Assembly: GCF_038594945.1 (NCBI RefSeq)
Contig: NZ_JBCFYD010000002.1
Location: 868,001 to 932,000 of the forward strand
DNA from: Fodinibius sp. Rm-B-1B1-1
Lineage (GTDB): Bacteria > Bacteroidota > Rhodothermia > Balneolales > Balneolaceae
DNA length: 64,000 nucleotides
Direction of reading: 5' to 3'
This document shows, in pieces, positions 54,200 to 62,563 of this stretch; the stretch's first letter is position 1; every line of letters begins with the position of its first letter. The notes under the pieces were generated by a model, which was not told the origin of the DNA, ran no database searches, and was given only the letters and a program-made list of their open reading frames with translations. Both the position numbers and the translations under genes were made by a program.

Positions 54200-55507
54200 T
54201 TATTTCTGAACAAATCTCATTGTTATAGGAACGCCGGTAAATTTAAATTCCTCACGGATTTTATTTTCAATATAACGACGATAACTGGCTGGTAACTCTG
54301 ATGGTTTGTTCATAAAAAATTTAAAAACGGGTGGGTTGGATTTTACCTGTGTCCCATATTTTATTTTCAACGGTACTCCCCTCCGCACTGGCAGTTGTTT
54401 TTCCTTTAGGATACGTTCAATAAAATCATTCAAATCAGATGTTTTGATCGTTTTCTTCCGTTCCTCCAATACTTTGTCTGCAACATCAATAACTTTATGA
54501 ATGCGTTTACGGTGCAGTGCCGATATTGATACAATGGGGATCCATTTCATCATAGGAACACGGCTATATACGTATTCTTCGAACTCTTTATGAATATTTG
54601 TGTCCTTGTCAGGTACCAAGTCCCATTTATTCAGCAATATTACTATACCCTTATTATACTTTGCAGCATTACGTAAAATACGTTTATCCTGTTCTTCAAA
54701 ACCCCGCATGGCATCAAGCATCAGCAACGCTACATCACACTCTTTAAGGGCACGGTCTGTCCGTACTGTGCTATAGAACTCTACATTCTCTTTTACTTTG
54801 GCCTTCTTGCGGAGCCCGGCTGTATCAATCAGAATGTATTCGTTTTCATTATAGATCAGTTTGCTGTTAATCGAATCGCGCGTAGTACCTGGAATATCTG
54901 TTACAATACAGCGTTCGTCATCTAAAAGAGCATTTATAAAACTACTTTTACCCACATTTGGTCGCCCTACAACGGTTAATTTTGGGATAGATGATTCGGG
55001 CTCATCTTTTTCTTCCGGAAGTAATTCGGTAAGCTTATCGAGCAGATCGCCTGTTCCACGCCCGCTTAATGCAGAAATAGGATGTAACTCTTCAAAACCC
55101 AATCCATAGAATTCGGTGGCATTGAGCTCACGTTCCTCATTATCGGCTTTGTTTGCAACCAGCAGTACAGGTTTTTCTTCCTGACGTAACATTTGGGCAA
55201 CAGACTGATCCAAACTGGTAATACCAGCCTCGGTATCAACGACAAAAAGAATGACATCGGATTCTTCAATAGCAATATGAACCTGTTCCCGAATGCCCTG
55301 AATCATAATATCCGTTTCATCGGGTAAATATCCGCCGGTATCAATTACATTAAATTCACGCCCGTTCCAGAACGATTCACCATAATGTCGATCACGTGTT
55401 ACACCGTATTGGTCGTCAACAATTGCTTTACGGCTGCCAATAAGCCGATTAAAAATAGTAGATTTGCCTACATTGGGCCGCCCTACGATAGAAACTACAG
55501 GGAGCAT
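54200..55507 (-). CDS. der: Ribosome-assembly GTPase Der (EngA)
   Basis: 435 residues with two GTPase domains and a C-terminal KH-like domain. Domain 1: GRPNVGKSTIFN, DTGGY, NKAD. Domain 2: GRPNVGKSSFIN, DTAGLRKKAKVKENVEFYS, NKWD. KH-like end at about 355-430 (KYGTQVKSNPPVFKFFMN). Essential for 50S subunit assembly. Complete, with all G-motifs intact. Confidence 0.96.
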   Translation of the reverse strand: MLPVVSIVGRPNVGKSTIFNRLIGSRKAIVDDQYGVTRDRHYGESFWNGREFNVIDTGGYLPDETDIMIQGIREQVHIAIEESDVILFVVDTEAGITSLDQSVAQMLRQEEKPVLLVANKADNEERELNATEFYGLGFEELHPISALSGRGTGDLLDKLTELLPEEKDEPESSIPKLTVVGRPNVGKSSFINALLDDERCIVTDIPGTTRDSINSKLIYNENEYILIDTAGLRKKAKVKENVEFYSTVRTDRALKECDVALLMLDAMRGFEEQDKRILRNAAKYNKGIVILLNKWDLVPDKDTNIHKEFEEYVYSRVPMMKWIPIVSISALHRKRIHKVIDVADKVLEERKKTIKTSDLNDFIERILKEKQLPVRRGVPLKIKYGTQVKSNPPVFKFFMNKPSELPASYRRYIENKIREEFKFTGVPITMRFVQK

Positions 55508-55590
55508 GTGGTATTTATTATTTATATTTTATTTTCAATGACAAGCCACAAAAATAACGAATTTAACGATCAAAGTAGAGTATAAACTCA

Positions 55591-55830
55591 ATGCTTGAAA
55601 CCTTTTATAATAACTTCGGCTTTTTAGGATCTATAACGGTAGCATTTTTAATTTTTATCGCTTTTATATTTTGGATGGCCGGTATAGCAGGCATTTCTCA
55701 GATGAAAAAATCAAAAAGTAAAACTCTCAAACTTATTTCTTCTATCCTGTTCCCTCCCTATCCTATTATATGGGTCTTTGTTGATATGTATCGGCAAAGC
55801 CAGCTAATGAAAGAGAAAGAAATTAAATAA
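55591..55830 (+). CDS. Small membrane protein, unknown
   Basis: 79 residues with two hydrophobic stretches (about 12-32 and 47-63) and a basic linker (KKSKSKTLK). No family recognised. It is divergent from der and 3 bp before the alpha-hydroxy-acid oxidase gene, so probably in one operon. Confidence 0.6.
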   Translation: MLETFYNNFGFLGSITVAFLIFIAFIFWMAGIAGISQMKKSKSKTLKLISSILFPPYPIIWVFVDMYRQSQLMKEKEIK

Positions 55831-55833
55831 GCA

Positions 55834-57114
55834 ATGGCTTCAAAAGCTTCAGGAAAGCCTTTCTCACGACGAAGGCAAACCGATATTTTTTTGGGATCAC
55901 TGAAGGGGGAAAAACGAACGATACCTATCGATTTCAACAAACTTCGGTTAGCCGCGAAAGAACATCTTTCCGATGAAGCCTATGCCTATATTGCCGGTTC
56001 GGCGGGGCGTGAATCAACAAAACGAGCAAATCGGGACGGTTTTAGCCAGTGGAAGATTGTGCCTCGGATGTTAAACGATGTATCACAATGTGATACCGAA
56101 ATTACACTCTTTGGAAATCGCTACCCTGCCCCATTTCTACTTGCACCCATTGGAGTGTTAGATATGGCGCATCCCGGTGCCGACTTGGCTGTTGCGAAAG
56201 CGGCTGCTTCCGAAGATATTCCATTTATTTTTTCAAGCCAGGCTTCGGTTGATATGGAGACTTGTAGCTCCGCTATGGGTAATTCGCCGCGCTGGTTTCA
56301 ATTATACTGGAGTACTTCGAACGAGCTGGTGGAAAGTTTTGTACGTCGCGCTGAATCCTGTGGATGCGAAGCGATCGTTTTAACGCTCGACACCACGATG
56401 CTGGGTTGGCGACCACGTGACCTGGATTTAGATTATCTTCCTTTTTTGCGCGGACGAGGAATTGCTCAGTACAGCAGCGATCCGGTGTTCCAAAGGTTGA
56501 TGCAAACGGAACTCGGAGATGCAGACGAGCCACCTAAATTAACGTGGAGTTCAATAAAAGCACTGATTCAAATGGCTAAGAATTATCCCGGTGGCTTTTG
56601 GAATAATCTACTATCTAAAGACCCGCGCAGAGCGGTAAAAACATTTATTGAATGTTATTCGCGCCCCTCTTTAACGTGGGATGATCTTTCATTTCTGCGA
56701 TCGCTCACTGATTTGCCCATTCTCTTAAAAGGCATTCTCAATCCTAATGATGCGAAAAAAGCCATCGAGCATGATATGGATGGCATCATTGTATCAAATC
56801 ATGGGGGGCGCCAGGTTGATGGAGCTATTAGTGCCATTGAGGCACTGCCTAACATCATAAAAGAAGTTAATGGCGATATACCAGTACTAATGGATAGTGG
56901 TATTCGATCGGGCAGCGATATGTATAAAGCAATCGCTTTGGGAGCTGATGCCGTATTGTTAGGGCGACCATATACGTATGGCTTGGGTATTTCGGGTGAG
57001 CAAGGCGTTCGAGAAGTCTTGAAAAACTATCGTGCAGATTTCGAATTAACGATGGCCTTATCAGGATGTAGAACCGTTTCTGAAATCTCGGAAGAGCACT
57101 TGGAATCGGTATAA
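55834..57114 (+). CDS. FMN-dependent alpha-hydroxy-acid oxidase (lactate monooxygenase-like)
   Basis: 426 residues, FMN-binding TIM barrel. APIGVLDMAHP and FSSQAS are early barrel segments, LTLDTTMLGWRPRDLDL and ILLKGILN precede the active site, and SNHGGRQVDGA (about 323-333) has the catalytic His-Gly-Gly-Arg. The DSGIRSG and LGRPYTYGLG segments bind phosphate of FMN. Its length and GWRPRDLDLDYLPFLRGRG match lactate 2-monooxygenase more than L-lactate dehydrogenase; the substrate is not certain. Confidence 0.9.
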   Translation: MASKASGKPFSRRRQTDIFLGSLKGEKRTIPIDFNKLRLAAKEHLSDEAYAYIAGSAGRESTKRANRDGFSQWKIVPRMLNDVSQCDTEITLFGNRYPAPFLLAPIGVLDMAHPGADLAVAKAAASEDIPFIFSSQASVDMETCSSAMGNSPRWFQLYWSTSNELVESFVRRAESCGCEAIVLTLDTTMLGWRPRDLDLDYLPFLRGRGIAQYSSDPVFQRLMQTELGDADEPPKLTWSSIKALIQMAKNYPGGFWNNLLSKDPRRAVKTFIECYSRPSLTWDDLSFLRSLTDLPILLKGILNPNDAKKAIEHDMDGIIVSNHGGRQVDGAISAIEALPNIIKEVNGDIPVLMDSGIRSGSDMYKAIALGADAVLLGRPYTYGLGISGEQGVREVLKNYRADFELTMALSGCRTVSEISEEHLESV

Positions 57115-57208
57115 CATCAAATAGAATTCGTCTTTTTATTTTTACCCTTACAAAGATATATTCCATGCTTTACTCAGGGTATTCAGAATTATCTCATAAA
57201 AGAAATAT

Positions 57209-57847
57209 ATGCTTAACGAACCGTCATTTGTACCACAGAAAGTTGGTTGGATTGAAGTTATTTGTGGGGGGATGTTTAGCGGAAAAACAGAAGAACTTAT
57301 TCGCAGAGCTAAACGTGCTCATATTGCGGGACAGAAGGTTGTAGTAGTAAAACCAAAGGTTGATAATCGGTATGATGATGAGAACGTTGTTTCTCATAAC
57401 CAAAATTCGCTACCTGGTTTGGTAGTAGATACGGCCGATCAAATTGTTTTGCTCACTGGCGAAGCCGAGGTCGTCTGTATCGATGAGGCCCAATTTTTCG
57501 ACAAGCAGCTTATGAACGTAGCTAATACGTTGGCCAATGACGGGAAAAGAGTTATTGTAGCTGGGCTGGATATGGATTTTGAAGGTCGTCCATTTGAACC
57601 AATGCCCCAAATGCTTGCTATTGCAGAATATGTAACTAAATTACATGCCGTATGTGCCGAAAGTGGAACTATGGCACACTATTCTCAGCGTGTGGTAGAA
57701 AATAAAGAACGGGTTTTAGTAGGTGAAACAGATGCCTATGAACCTCGAGCACGGCATTGTTATCGCCCTCCTGTTGACAAACGACGAGGAAAACCTATTA
57801 CGCCCATCAAGAAACAAGATAATATAAATGAAGAAAACGGATCATGA
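57209..57847 (+). CDS. tdk: Thymidine kinase (type II)
   Basis: Phosphorylates thymidine in nucleoside salvage. 212 residues. P-loop GGMFSGKT (20-27), DEAQFF with catalytic Glu, and GLDMDFEGRPFEPM as the lid region. The C-terminal zinc domain has only two Cys (AVCAESG and RHCYRP) instead of the usual four, so zinc binding may be lost. The stop overlaps the start of the nucleoside transporter by 4 bp. Confidence 0.92.
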   Translation: MLNEPSFVPQKVGWIEVICGGMFSGKTEELIRRAKRAHIAGQKVVVVKPKVDNRYDDENVVSHNQNSLPGLVVDTADQIVLLTGEAEVVCIDEAQFFDKQLMNVANTLANDGKRVIVAGLDMDFEGRPFEPMPQMLAIAEYVTKLHAVCAESGTMAHYSQRVVENKERVLVGETDAYEPRARHCYRPPVDKRRGKPITPIKKQDNINEENGS

Positions 57848-59178
57848 TTGATATTCTGCGTGGTATGATCGGAATGGTGGCTATTATCGGTATTTCGATG
57901 CTATTCAGTACGAACAGAAAAGCTATTAATTGGCGATTGGTTGGCACTGGACTCGGTATTCAGTTTGTGTTGGCCATCTTTATTCTTAAAGGTCGCCAGA
58001 TGGCAGAATATTGGTCTCCCTTGGGATGGCCGAAAGACTTTTTTAGCTGGGTATCTTCTTTTTTCGTTATTGTGTTGGATTTTACCACGGAGGGAGCAAA
58101 ATTTATTTTTGGCGATCTGGCTAAAAGTCCGGGTATGGATGGCAGTATGGGTAACTTTTTTGCTTTCCAGGTTCTTCCAACGATTATTTTCTTTGCCTCG
58201 CTCACGGCCATTCTTTACCACTACGGTATTTTACAACGCATTGTAAAGTATATGGCAAAGGGCATGCAGAAAATTATGGGTACTTCCGGTGCCGAGTCAT
58301 TATCGGTAATTTCAAATATTTTTGTCGGTCAAACCGAGGCCCCTCTTGTTATTGAGCCGTACATTGAAAAAATGACGCGCTCCGAACTTTTAGCAGTTAT
58401 GACCGGTGGTATGGCCACAATCGCGGGTGGTGTTATGGCAGCCTATGTACAGATGTTAGGCAATTCGTATGCACAGGCCCATGATGTAGCCCTTGATGTG
58501 GGACGATTAATGTTTGCCGAGCAGTTGTTAGGTGCAAGTTTAATGGCGGCCCCGGCTGCACTTGTTATTGCCAAAATTATGTATCCCGAAGATGATGAGC
58601 CGGTAACGAAAGGAGAAGTCGATATGAAAATTGAACAGACGGATGCCAACGGTATTGATGCAGCGGCGACGGGAGCTGGGACAGGATTAAAATTAGCTGC
58701 TAATGTTGGAGCTATGCTATTGGCATTCATCGCGTTACTTGCAATGGGAAACTACTTTCTGGAAAGTATTGGCAGTTTTACGGGCATTAATTCGCTCATT
58801 ACTGATGGTAAACTAACTATTGAAAGAGTACTGGGCTGGGTTATCGCTCCTATTGCCTTTATTGTAGGGGTTCCTTGGGCAGATGCTATTAATATGGGAT
58901 CTTTGCTGGGGACGAAGGTGGTACTTAATGAGTTTGTGGCTTATTTGCAGTTGTCTGAGATGGTCAGTGCCTCCGCCATTAGCGAAAAAACGGTACGAAT
59001 GGCAACGTTTGCCTTGTGCGGATTTGCAAACTTTTCTTCTATTGCGATCCAGATTGGAGGCATTGGTGGCTTGGCCCCAAGTCGTAAATCAGAATTAGCA
59101 GAATTTGGTCTTAAAGCGGTACTGGCCGGTACCCTTGCCAATTTAATGACTGCCACTATTGCTGGAATATTATTTTAA
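57844..59178 (+). CDS. nupC: Concentrative nucleoside transporter (NupC family)
   Basis: 444 residues with about ten hydrophobic segments. GLGIQFVLAIFILKG begins the family domain; FVGQTEAPLVIEPYIEKMTRSEL, MTGGMATIAGGVMAAYV and LCGFANFSSIAIQIGGIGGLAPSR are signature segments for Na+ and nucleoside binding. Imports nucleosides for thymidine kinase, whose gene overlaps it. A cytoplasmic loop with an acidic insert (about 245-275) is present. Confidence 0.93.
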   Translation: MIDILRGMIGMVAIIGISMLFSTNRKAINWRLVGTGLGIQFVLAIFILKGRQMAEYWSPLGWPKDFFSWVSSFFVIVLDFTTEGAKFIFGDLAKSPGMDGSMGNFFAFQVLPTIIFFASLTAILYHYGILQRIVKYMAKGMQKIMGTSGAESLSVISNIFVGQTEAPLVIEPYIEKMTRSELLAVMTGGMATIAGGVMAAYVQMLGNSYAQAHDVALDVGRLMFAEQLLGASLMAAPAALVIAKIMYPEDDEPVTKGEVDMKIEQTDANGIDAAATGAGTGLKLAANVGAMLLAFIALLAMGNYFLESIGSFTGINSLITDGKLTIERVLGWVIAPIAFIVGVPWADAINMGSLLGTKVVLNEFVAYLQLSEMVSASAISEKTVRMATFALCGFANFSSIAIQIGGIGGLAPSRKSELAEFGLKAVLAGTLANLMTATIAGILF

Positions 59179-59184
59179 AAAGAT

Positions 59185-60117
59185 ATGTTTATCGATATTC
59201 GTCGAATACCAATTTTCCTATTTTTGTTCGCATTAGGTTATCTGTTAACCACTTGCGATCAGTCTATGCAGGGGAACACCGAAAACTCGCTTGCACGAGT
59301 GGGTAACGAATACCTAACCATTGATCAAGCGGTGGATGATATTCCTGATCATGTATTAGCGGAAGACAGTGTAAATGCCCTTATGCAGTATCGGGACAGC
59401 TGGGTTCGCCAACAATTATTGCTGCAGGAAGCGAAAAGGTTGGGATTGCATCAAAAGCAAGAAATACAGAAAAAAATAGAGCAAGCCCGAGACGAGGTTT
59501 TGCGTCAGGCCCTGAAAGATTATGTATTGACTAATGCAGAGAAAGAACTAACAGCTACCGATGAGCAGGCACGTTCGTATTATCAGAAAAATAAGGATCA
59601 GTTTGTACTTGAAGAAGATTTTGTTCAATATCGGCATATGAGAACGAAAACGCTGGCTGAAGCACGTAATGCACGTCAGGATTTGTTAGGAGGCGTTCCC
59701 TGGGCTGAGGTAGCCCAAGAGTATGCTATTGATCCCTCCAGGGCTCTTAGTGAAGCTGAGCAATATTGGCCGATATCAATGGCAGCACAAGGTATTGATA
59801 TTATGAACAGATACCTCAATGTCATTGGGCAGAGCGAAATATCCCCCATTCAACGTGTTAATGGTGTTTACCATTTTGTTCAATTGATGGATACTAAAGC
59901 CGAAGGCAATCATCCCGATTTAAATTGGTTAACTGAACAGATAAAGGATTGGTTAACCTTAAACAACCGGCAGCGAAATTTAAGTTCGTTCATAAAGAAT
60001 CTTTATCTTAAGGCAGAATCGAATAATGAAGTCGAGACTTTTAACGTTTTATCATCTAAATCTAATCAAAACACAACGGTTCAAGACACACTTGAAAATA
60101 CCTTATCGAATGAATAA
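59185..60117 (+). CDS. Parvulin-like periplasmic lipoprotein chaperone
   Basis: 310 residues, lipobox LTTC. The N-terminal helical region (SVNALMQYRDSWVRQQLLLQEAKRL) and the weak PPIC-like domain around 150-230 (YRHMRTKTLAEARNARQDLL) are of SurA/PrsA kind. Catalytic parvulin residues are poorly preserved, so it may be a chaperone only. It is 6 bp after nupC and overlaps surA by 8 bp. Confidence 0.75.
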   Translation: MFIDIRRIPIFLFLFALGYLLTTCDQSMQGNTENSLARVGNEYLTIDQAVDDIPDHVLAEDSVNALMQYRDSWVRQQLLLQEAKRLGLHQKQEIQKKIEQARDEVLRQALKDYVLTNAEKELTATDEQARSYYQKNKDQFVLEEDFVQYRHMRTKTLAEARNARQDLLGGVPWAEVAQEYAIDPSRALSEAEQYWPISMAAQGIDIMNRYLNVIGQSEISPIQRVNGVYHFVQLMDTKAEGNHPDLNWLTEQIKDWLTLNNRQRNLSSFIKNLYLKAESNNEVETFNVLSSKSNQNTTVQDTLENTLSNE

Positions 60118-61555
60118 AGTTTATTTACTGCTCTTTTTTGTTGTTTCATTAACATTAACCCCCTTCTTGACACACGCACAAAATAAGTCTTCTGAAAAGA
60201 AACTTGACCAAATAGTTGCTGTTGTTAATGATCATATTGTTTTAAAATCTGATGTTGATCAGGAAGTTCAACAGTATCTGATGCAGCTCCAGCAGCAGCA
60301 AAACCAACGGGTTTCGTTTAGTGATGATATTTGGTACACCGTACTGGAAAATATCATCGATCGCTATGTGATGCTGGACCAGGCTAAACGCGATTCTATT
60401 GTTGTTAGTGATGAAATGGTTGATCAGCAAATTAATCAGAGAATTAATTCATTTATTGATCAAGTTGGAAGTGAGCAAGCACTTGAAGAACAAATGGGTC
60501 AAAGTATTGTGCAAATAAGGGCCGACCTGCGGGACAATTATCGTGAACAAATGGTGGTACAGCAATTCCAACAACAAAAGCGAAATAAGGTTTCTATTAC
60601 CCGTCCAGAAGTAGAAGAGTACTTTAACAAGATTCCTCAGGATTCTTTACCCCAAATTCCTGAGCAGGTAGCAGTATCACAAATTGTAGCCGTCCCCCCA
60701 CCCTTGCAAGATGCACGAACTCAGGCTCGTGAACTGGCGAAACAGCTTCGCGACTCGGTGTTAAATCACGATAAAACCATCGAGGAGATGGCACGAAAGT
60801 ACAGTGACGGTCCATCTGCATCATCGGATGGAAAATTACCAATGATGTCGCTCGATGACTTTGTTGCTGAGTATTCTGCGGCAGCTTCTGCACTTGAGCC
60901 CGGGGAAATATCTCAGGTTGTTGAAACCAGTTTTGGATTTCATGTCATCCGTTTGAATAAACGCCAAGGTGACCAGATCGATACCAATCACATTCTTATC
61001 GAGGTTGGTGGTGAAAGCTATGACGACCAGGCAGCGATTGATAAGCTGGAACAGATCCGAGATTCTGTATTGACCAATGATGATATTACGTTTGCAGAGA
61101 TGGCTCGCAAGCACTCTGAGGATCCCAATACAGCACCACAAGGTGGTCGCGTGTTGAATCCGCAAACCGGTGAACGATTAATTGCACTCGAACAGTTAGA
61201 CCCTGCTTTATACCGCATTGTCTTATTACTTGCTGAGGTTGGTGATATTTCTGAGCCAAAATCGTTTACGATGGGCGAAGAAAATGAATCGCAACGAGCG
61301 TTTCGTATTGTTCGTCTTGACCGACGTATTGAGGAGCACCGAGCAAATCTAAAACAGGATTATAACCGTATTAAACAAGCCGCTTTGCAAGAAAAGCAAG
61401 TGGAGCATATGAGTAAACTACTCTCTAAATTGCGGAATAAAATGTATGTAGAATACAAAATATCTGTTCCTAATAATGTGAGTACTGATACTGAGCAGAT
61501 GCTTCCTAATGAGTCGAATGCCAATAATACAGGAACTGAGGCCGAGGTAAACTAA
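60110..61555 (+). CDS. surA: Periplasmic chaperone SurA
   Basis: 481 residues. Signal peptide MNKVYLLLFFVVS ending near THAQ; SurA_N domain (about 27-170: LDQIVAVVNDHIVLKSDVDQE) and two parvulin domains, about 180-285 (VSQIVAVPPPLQ, FGFHVIRLN) and about 290-400 (TNHILIEVGGESYDDQ, EMARKHSEDPNTAPQGG). Escorts outer membrane proteins through the periplasm. ATG at 60110 is chosen because the signal peptide begins there; a frame open to 60026 lies inside the previous gene. Confidence 0.92.
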   Translation: MNKVYLLLFFVVSLTLTPFLTHAQNKSSEKKLDQIVAVVNDHIVLKSDVDQEVQQYLMQLQQQQNQRVSFSDDIWYTVLENIIDRYVMLDQAKRDSIVVSDEMVDQQINQRINSFIDQVGSEQALEEQMGQSIVQIRADLRDNYREQMVVQQFQQQKRNKVSITRPEVEEYFNKIPQDSLPQIPEQVAVSQIVAVPPPLQDARTQARELAKQLRDSVLNHDKTIEEMARKYSDGPSASSDGKLPMMSLDDFVAEYSAAASALEPGEISQVVETSFGFHVIRLNKRQGDQIDTNHILIEVGGESYDDQAAIDKLEQIRDSVLTNDDITFAEMARKHSEDPNTAPQGGRVLNPQTGERLIALEQLDPALYRIVLLLAEVGDISEPKSFTMGEENESQRAFRIVRLDRRIEEHRANLKQDYNRIKQAALQEKQVEHMSKLLSKLRNKMYVEYKISVPNNVSTDTEQMLPNESNANNTGTEAEVN

Positions 61556-61559
61556 TAAT

Positions 61560-62552
61560 ATGAGTTCTATCCCCGAGGAGTCAGTTGAGGCAGTCGACTT
61601 TTTTCAAGATTCTTTTCAGCAGATACGAAAAGAGGTTGGGAAAGTCATTATTGGGCAGGAAGAAATTTTAGATCAGCTACTGCTGTGTCTTTTTTCTCGG
61701 GGGCATTGTTTACTTATTGGGGTGCCCGGGCTTGCAAAAACATTGCTGATCCAGACGGTATCACAAACACTGAATTTAGACTTCAGTCGGATCCAATTTA
61801 CGCCCGACTTGATGCCTGGTGATATTACCGGAACCGAAGTGATTGAGGATAATCGTGAAACGGGCAAGAAGAGTTTTAAATTCGTCAAAGGCCCTATTTT
61901 TGCGAATATCATTTTGGCGGATGAGATTAACCGTACCCCTCCTAAAACGCAAGCGGCTTTATTAGAAGGAATGCAGGAATTTCATATTACTGCTGCGGGA
62001 CATACTTATCCCCTTGAACTGCCGTTCTTTGTTTTGGCTACACAAAATCCTATTGAACAGGAAGGAACGTATCCCCTGCCCGAGGCACAGCTCGATCGTT
62101 TTATGTTTAACCTGTGGCTCGACTATCCATCGCTCCAGGAAGAGCAGGATATTGTAAGTCAGACAACATCGTTGGGGGAAGCTGAAATCAATCCCGTTTT
62201 AAATGCAGAGCAAATTATTGAGCTGCAAGACCTTGTCAGGGAAGTACCTGTGCCCGAAGGCGTTCTGCAGTCGGCTGTAGAACTGGTTACAAAAACACGT
62301 CCACAATCGGATATTGCCCCAGAGTTCATAAAAAAATACATGAGTTGGGGAGCTGGGCCAAGAGCATCGCAATATTTAATCTTGGGAAGCAAAGCACGGG
62401 CTCTTTCACGTGGACGTTATAATGTTTCGGAAGAAGATATTCGAGCTTTGGCCAAACCGGTACTTCGTCATCGCATTGTAAATAATTATGCGGCCGAAGC
62501 CGAGGGATTAACCGTAGACAAGCTGATTGGAATGTTGCTCGAGGAAATGTAA
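61560..62552 (+). CDS. MoxR-family AAA+ ATPase
   Basis: 330 residues. Walker A GVPGLAKT (about 58-65), Walker B LADEINR (about 120-126), AAA lid with QTQAALLEGMQE, and sensor 1 ATQNPIEQEGTYPLPEAQLDRF. MoxR proteins act with VWA-domain partners as chaperones or activators; a VWA gene follows after 11 bp, which supports the pairing. Cytoplasmic. Confidence 0.93.
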   Translation: MSSIPEESVEAVDFFQDSFQQIRKEVGKVIIGQEEILDQLLLCLFSRGHCLLIGVPGLAKTLLIQTVSQTLNLDFSRIQFTPDLMPGDITGTEVIEDNRETGKKSFKFVKGPIFANIILADEINRTPPKTQAALLEGMQEFHITAAGHTYPLELPFFVLATQNPIEQEGTYPLPEAQLDRFMFNLWLDYPSLQEEQDIVSQTTSLGEAEINPVLNAEQIIELQDLVREVPVPEGVLQSAVELVTKTRPQSDIAPEFIKKYMSWGAGPRASQYLILGSKARALSRGRYNVSEEDIRALAKPVLRHRIVNNYAAEAEGLTVDKLIGMLLEEM

Positions 62553-62563
62553 AGACAACCGCT

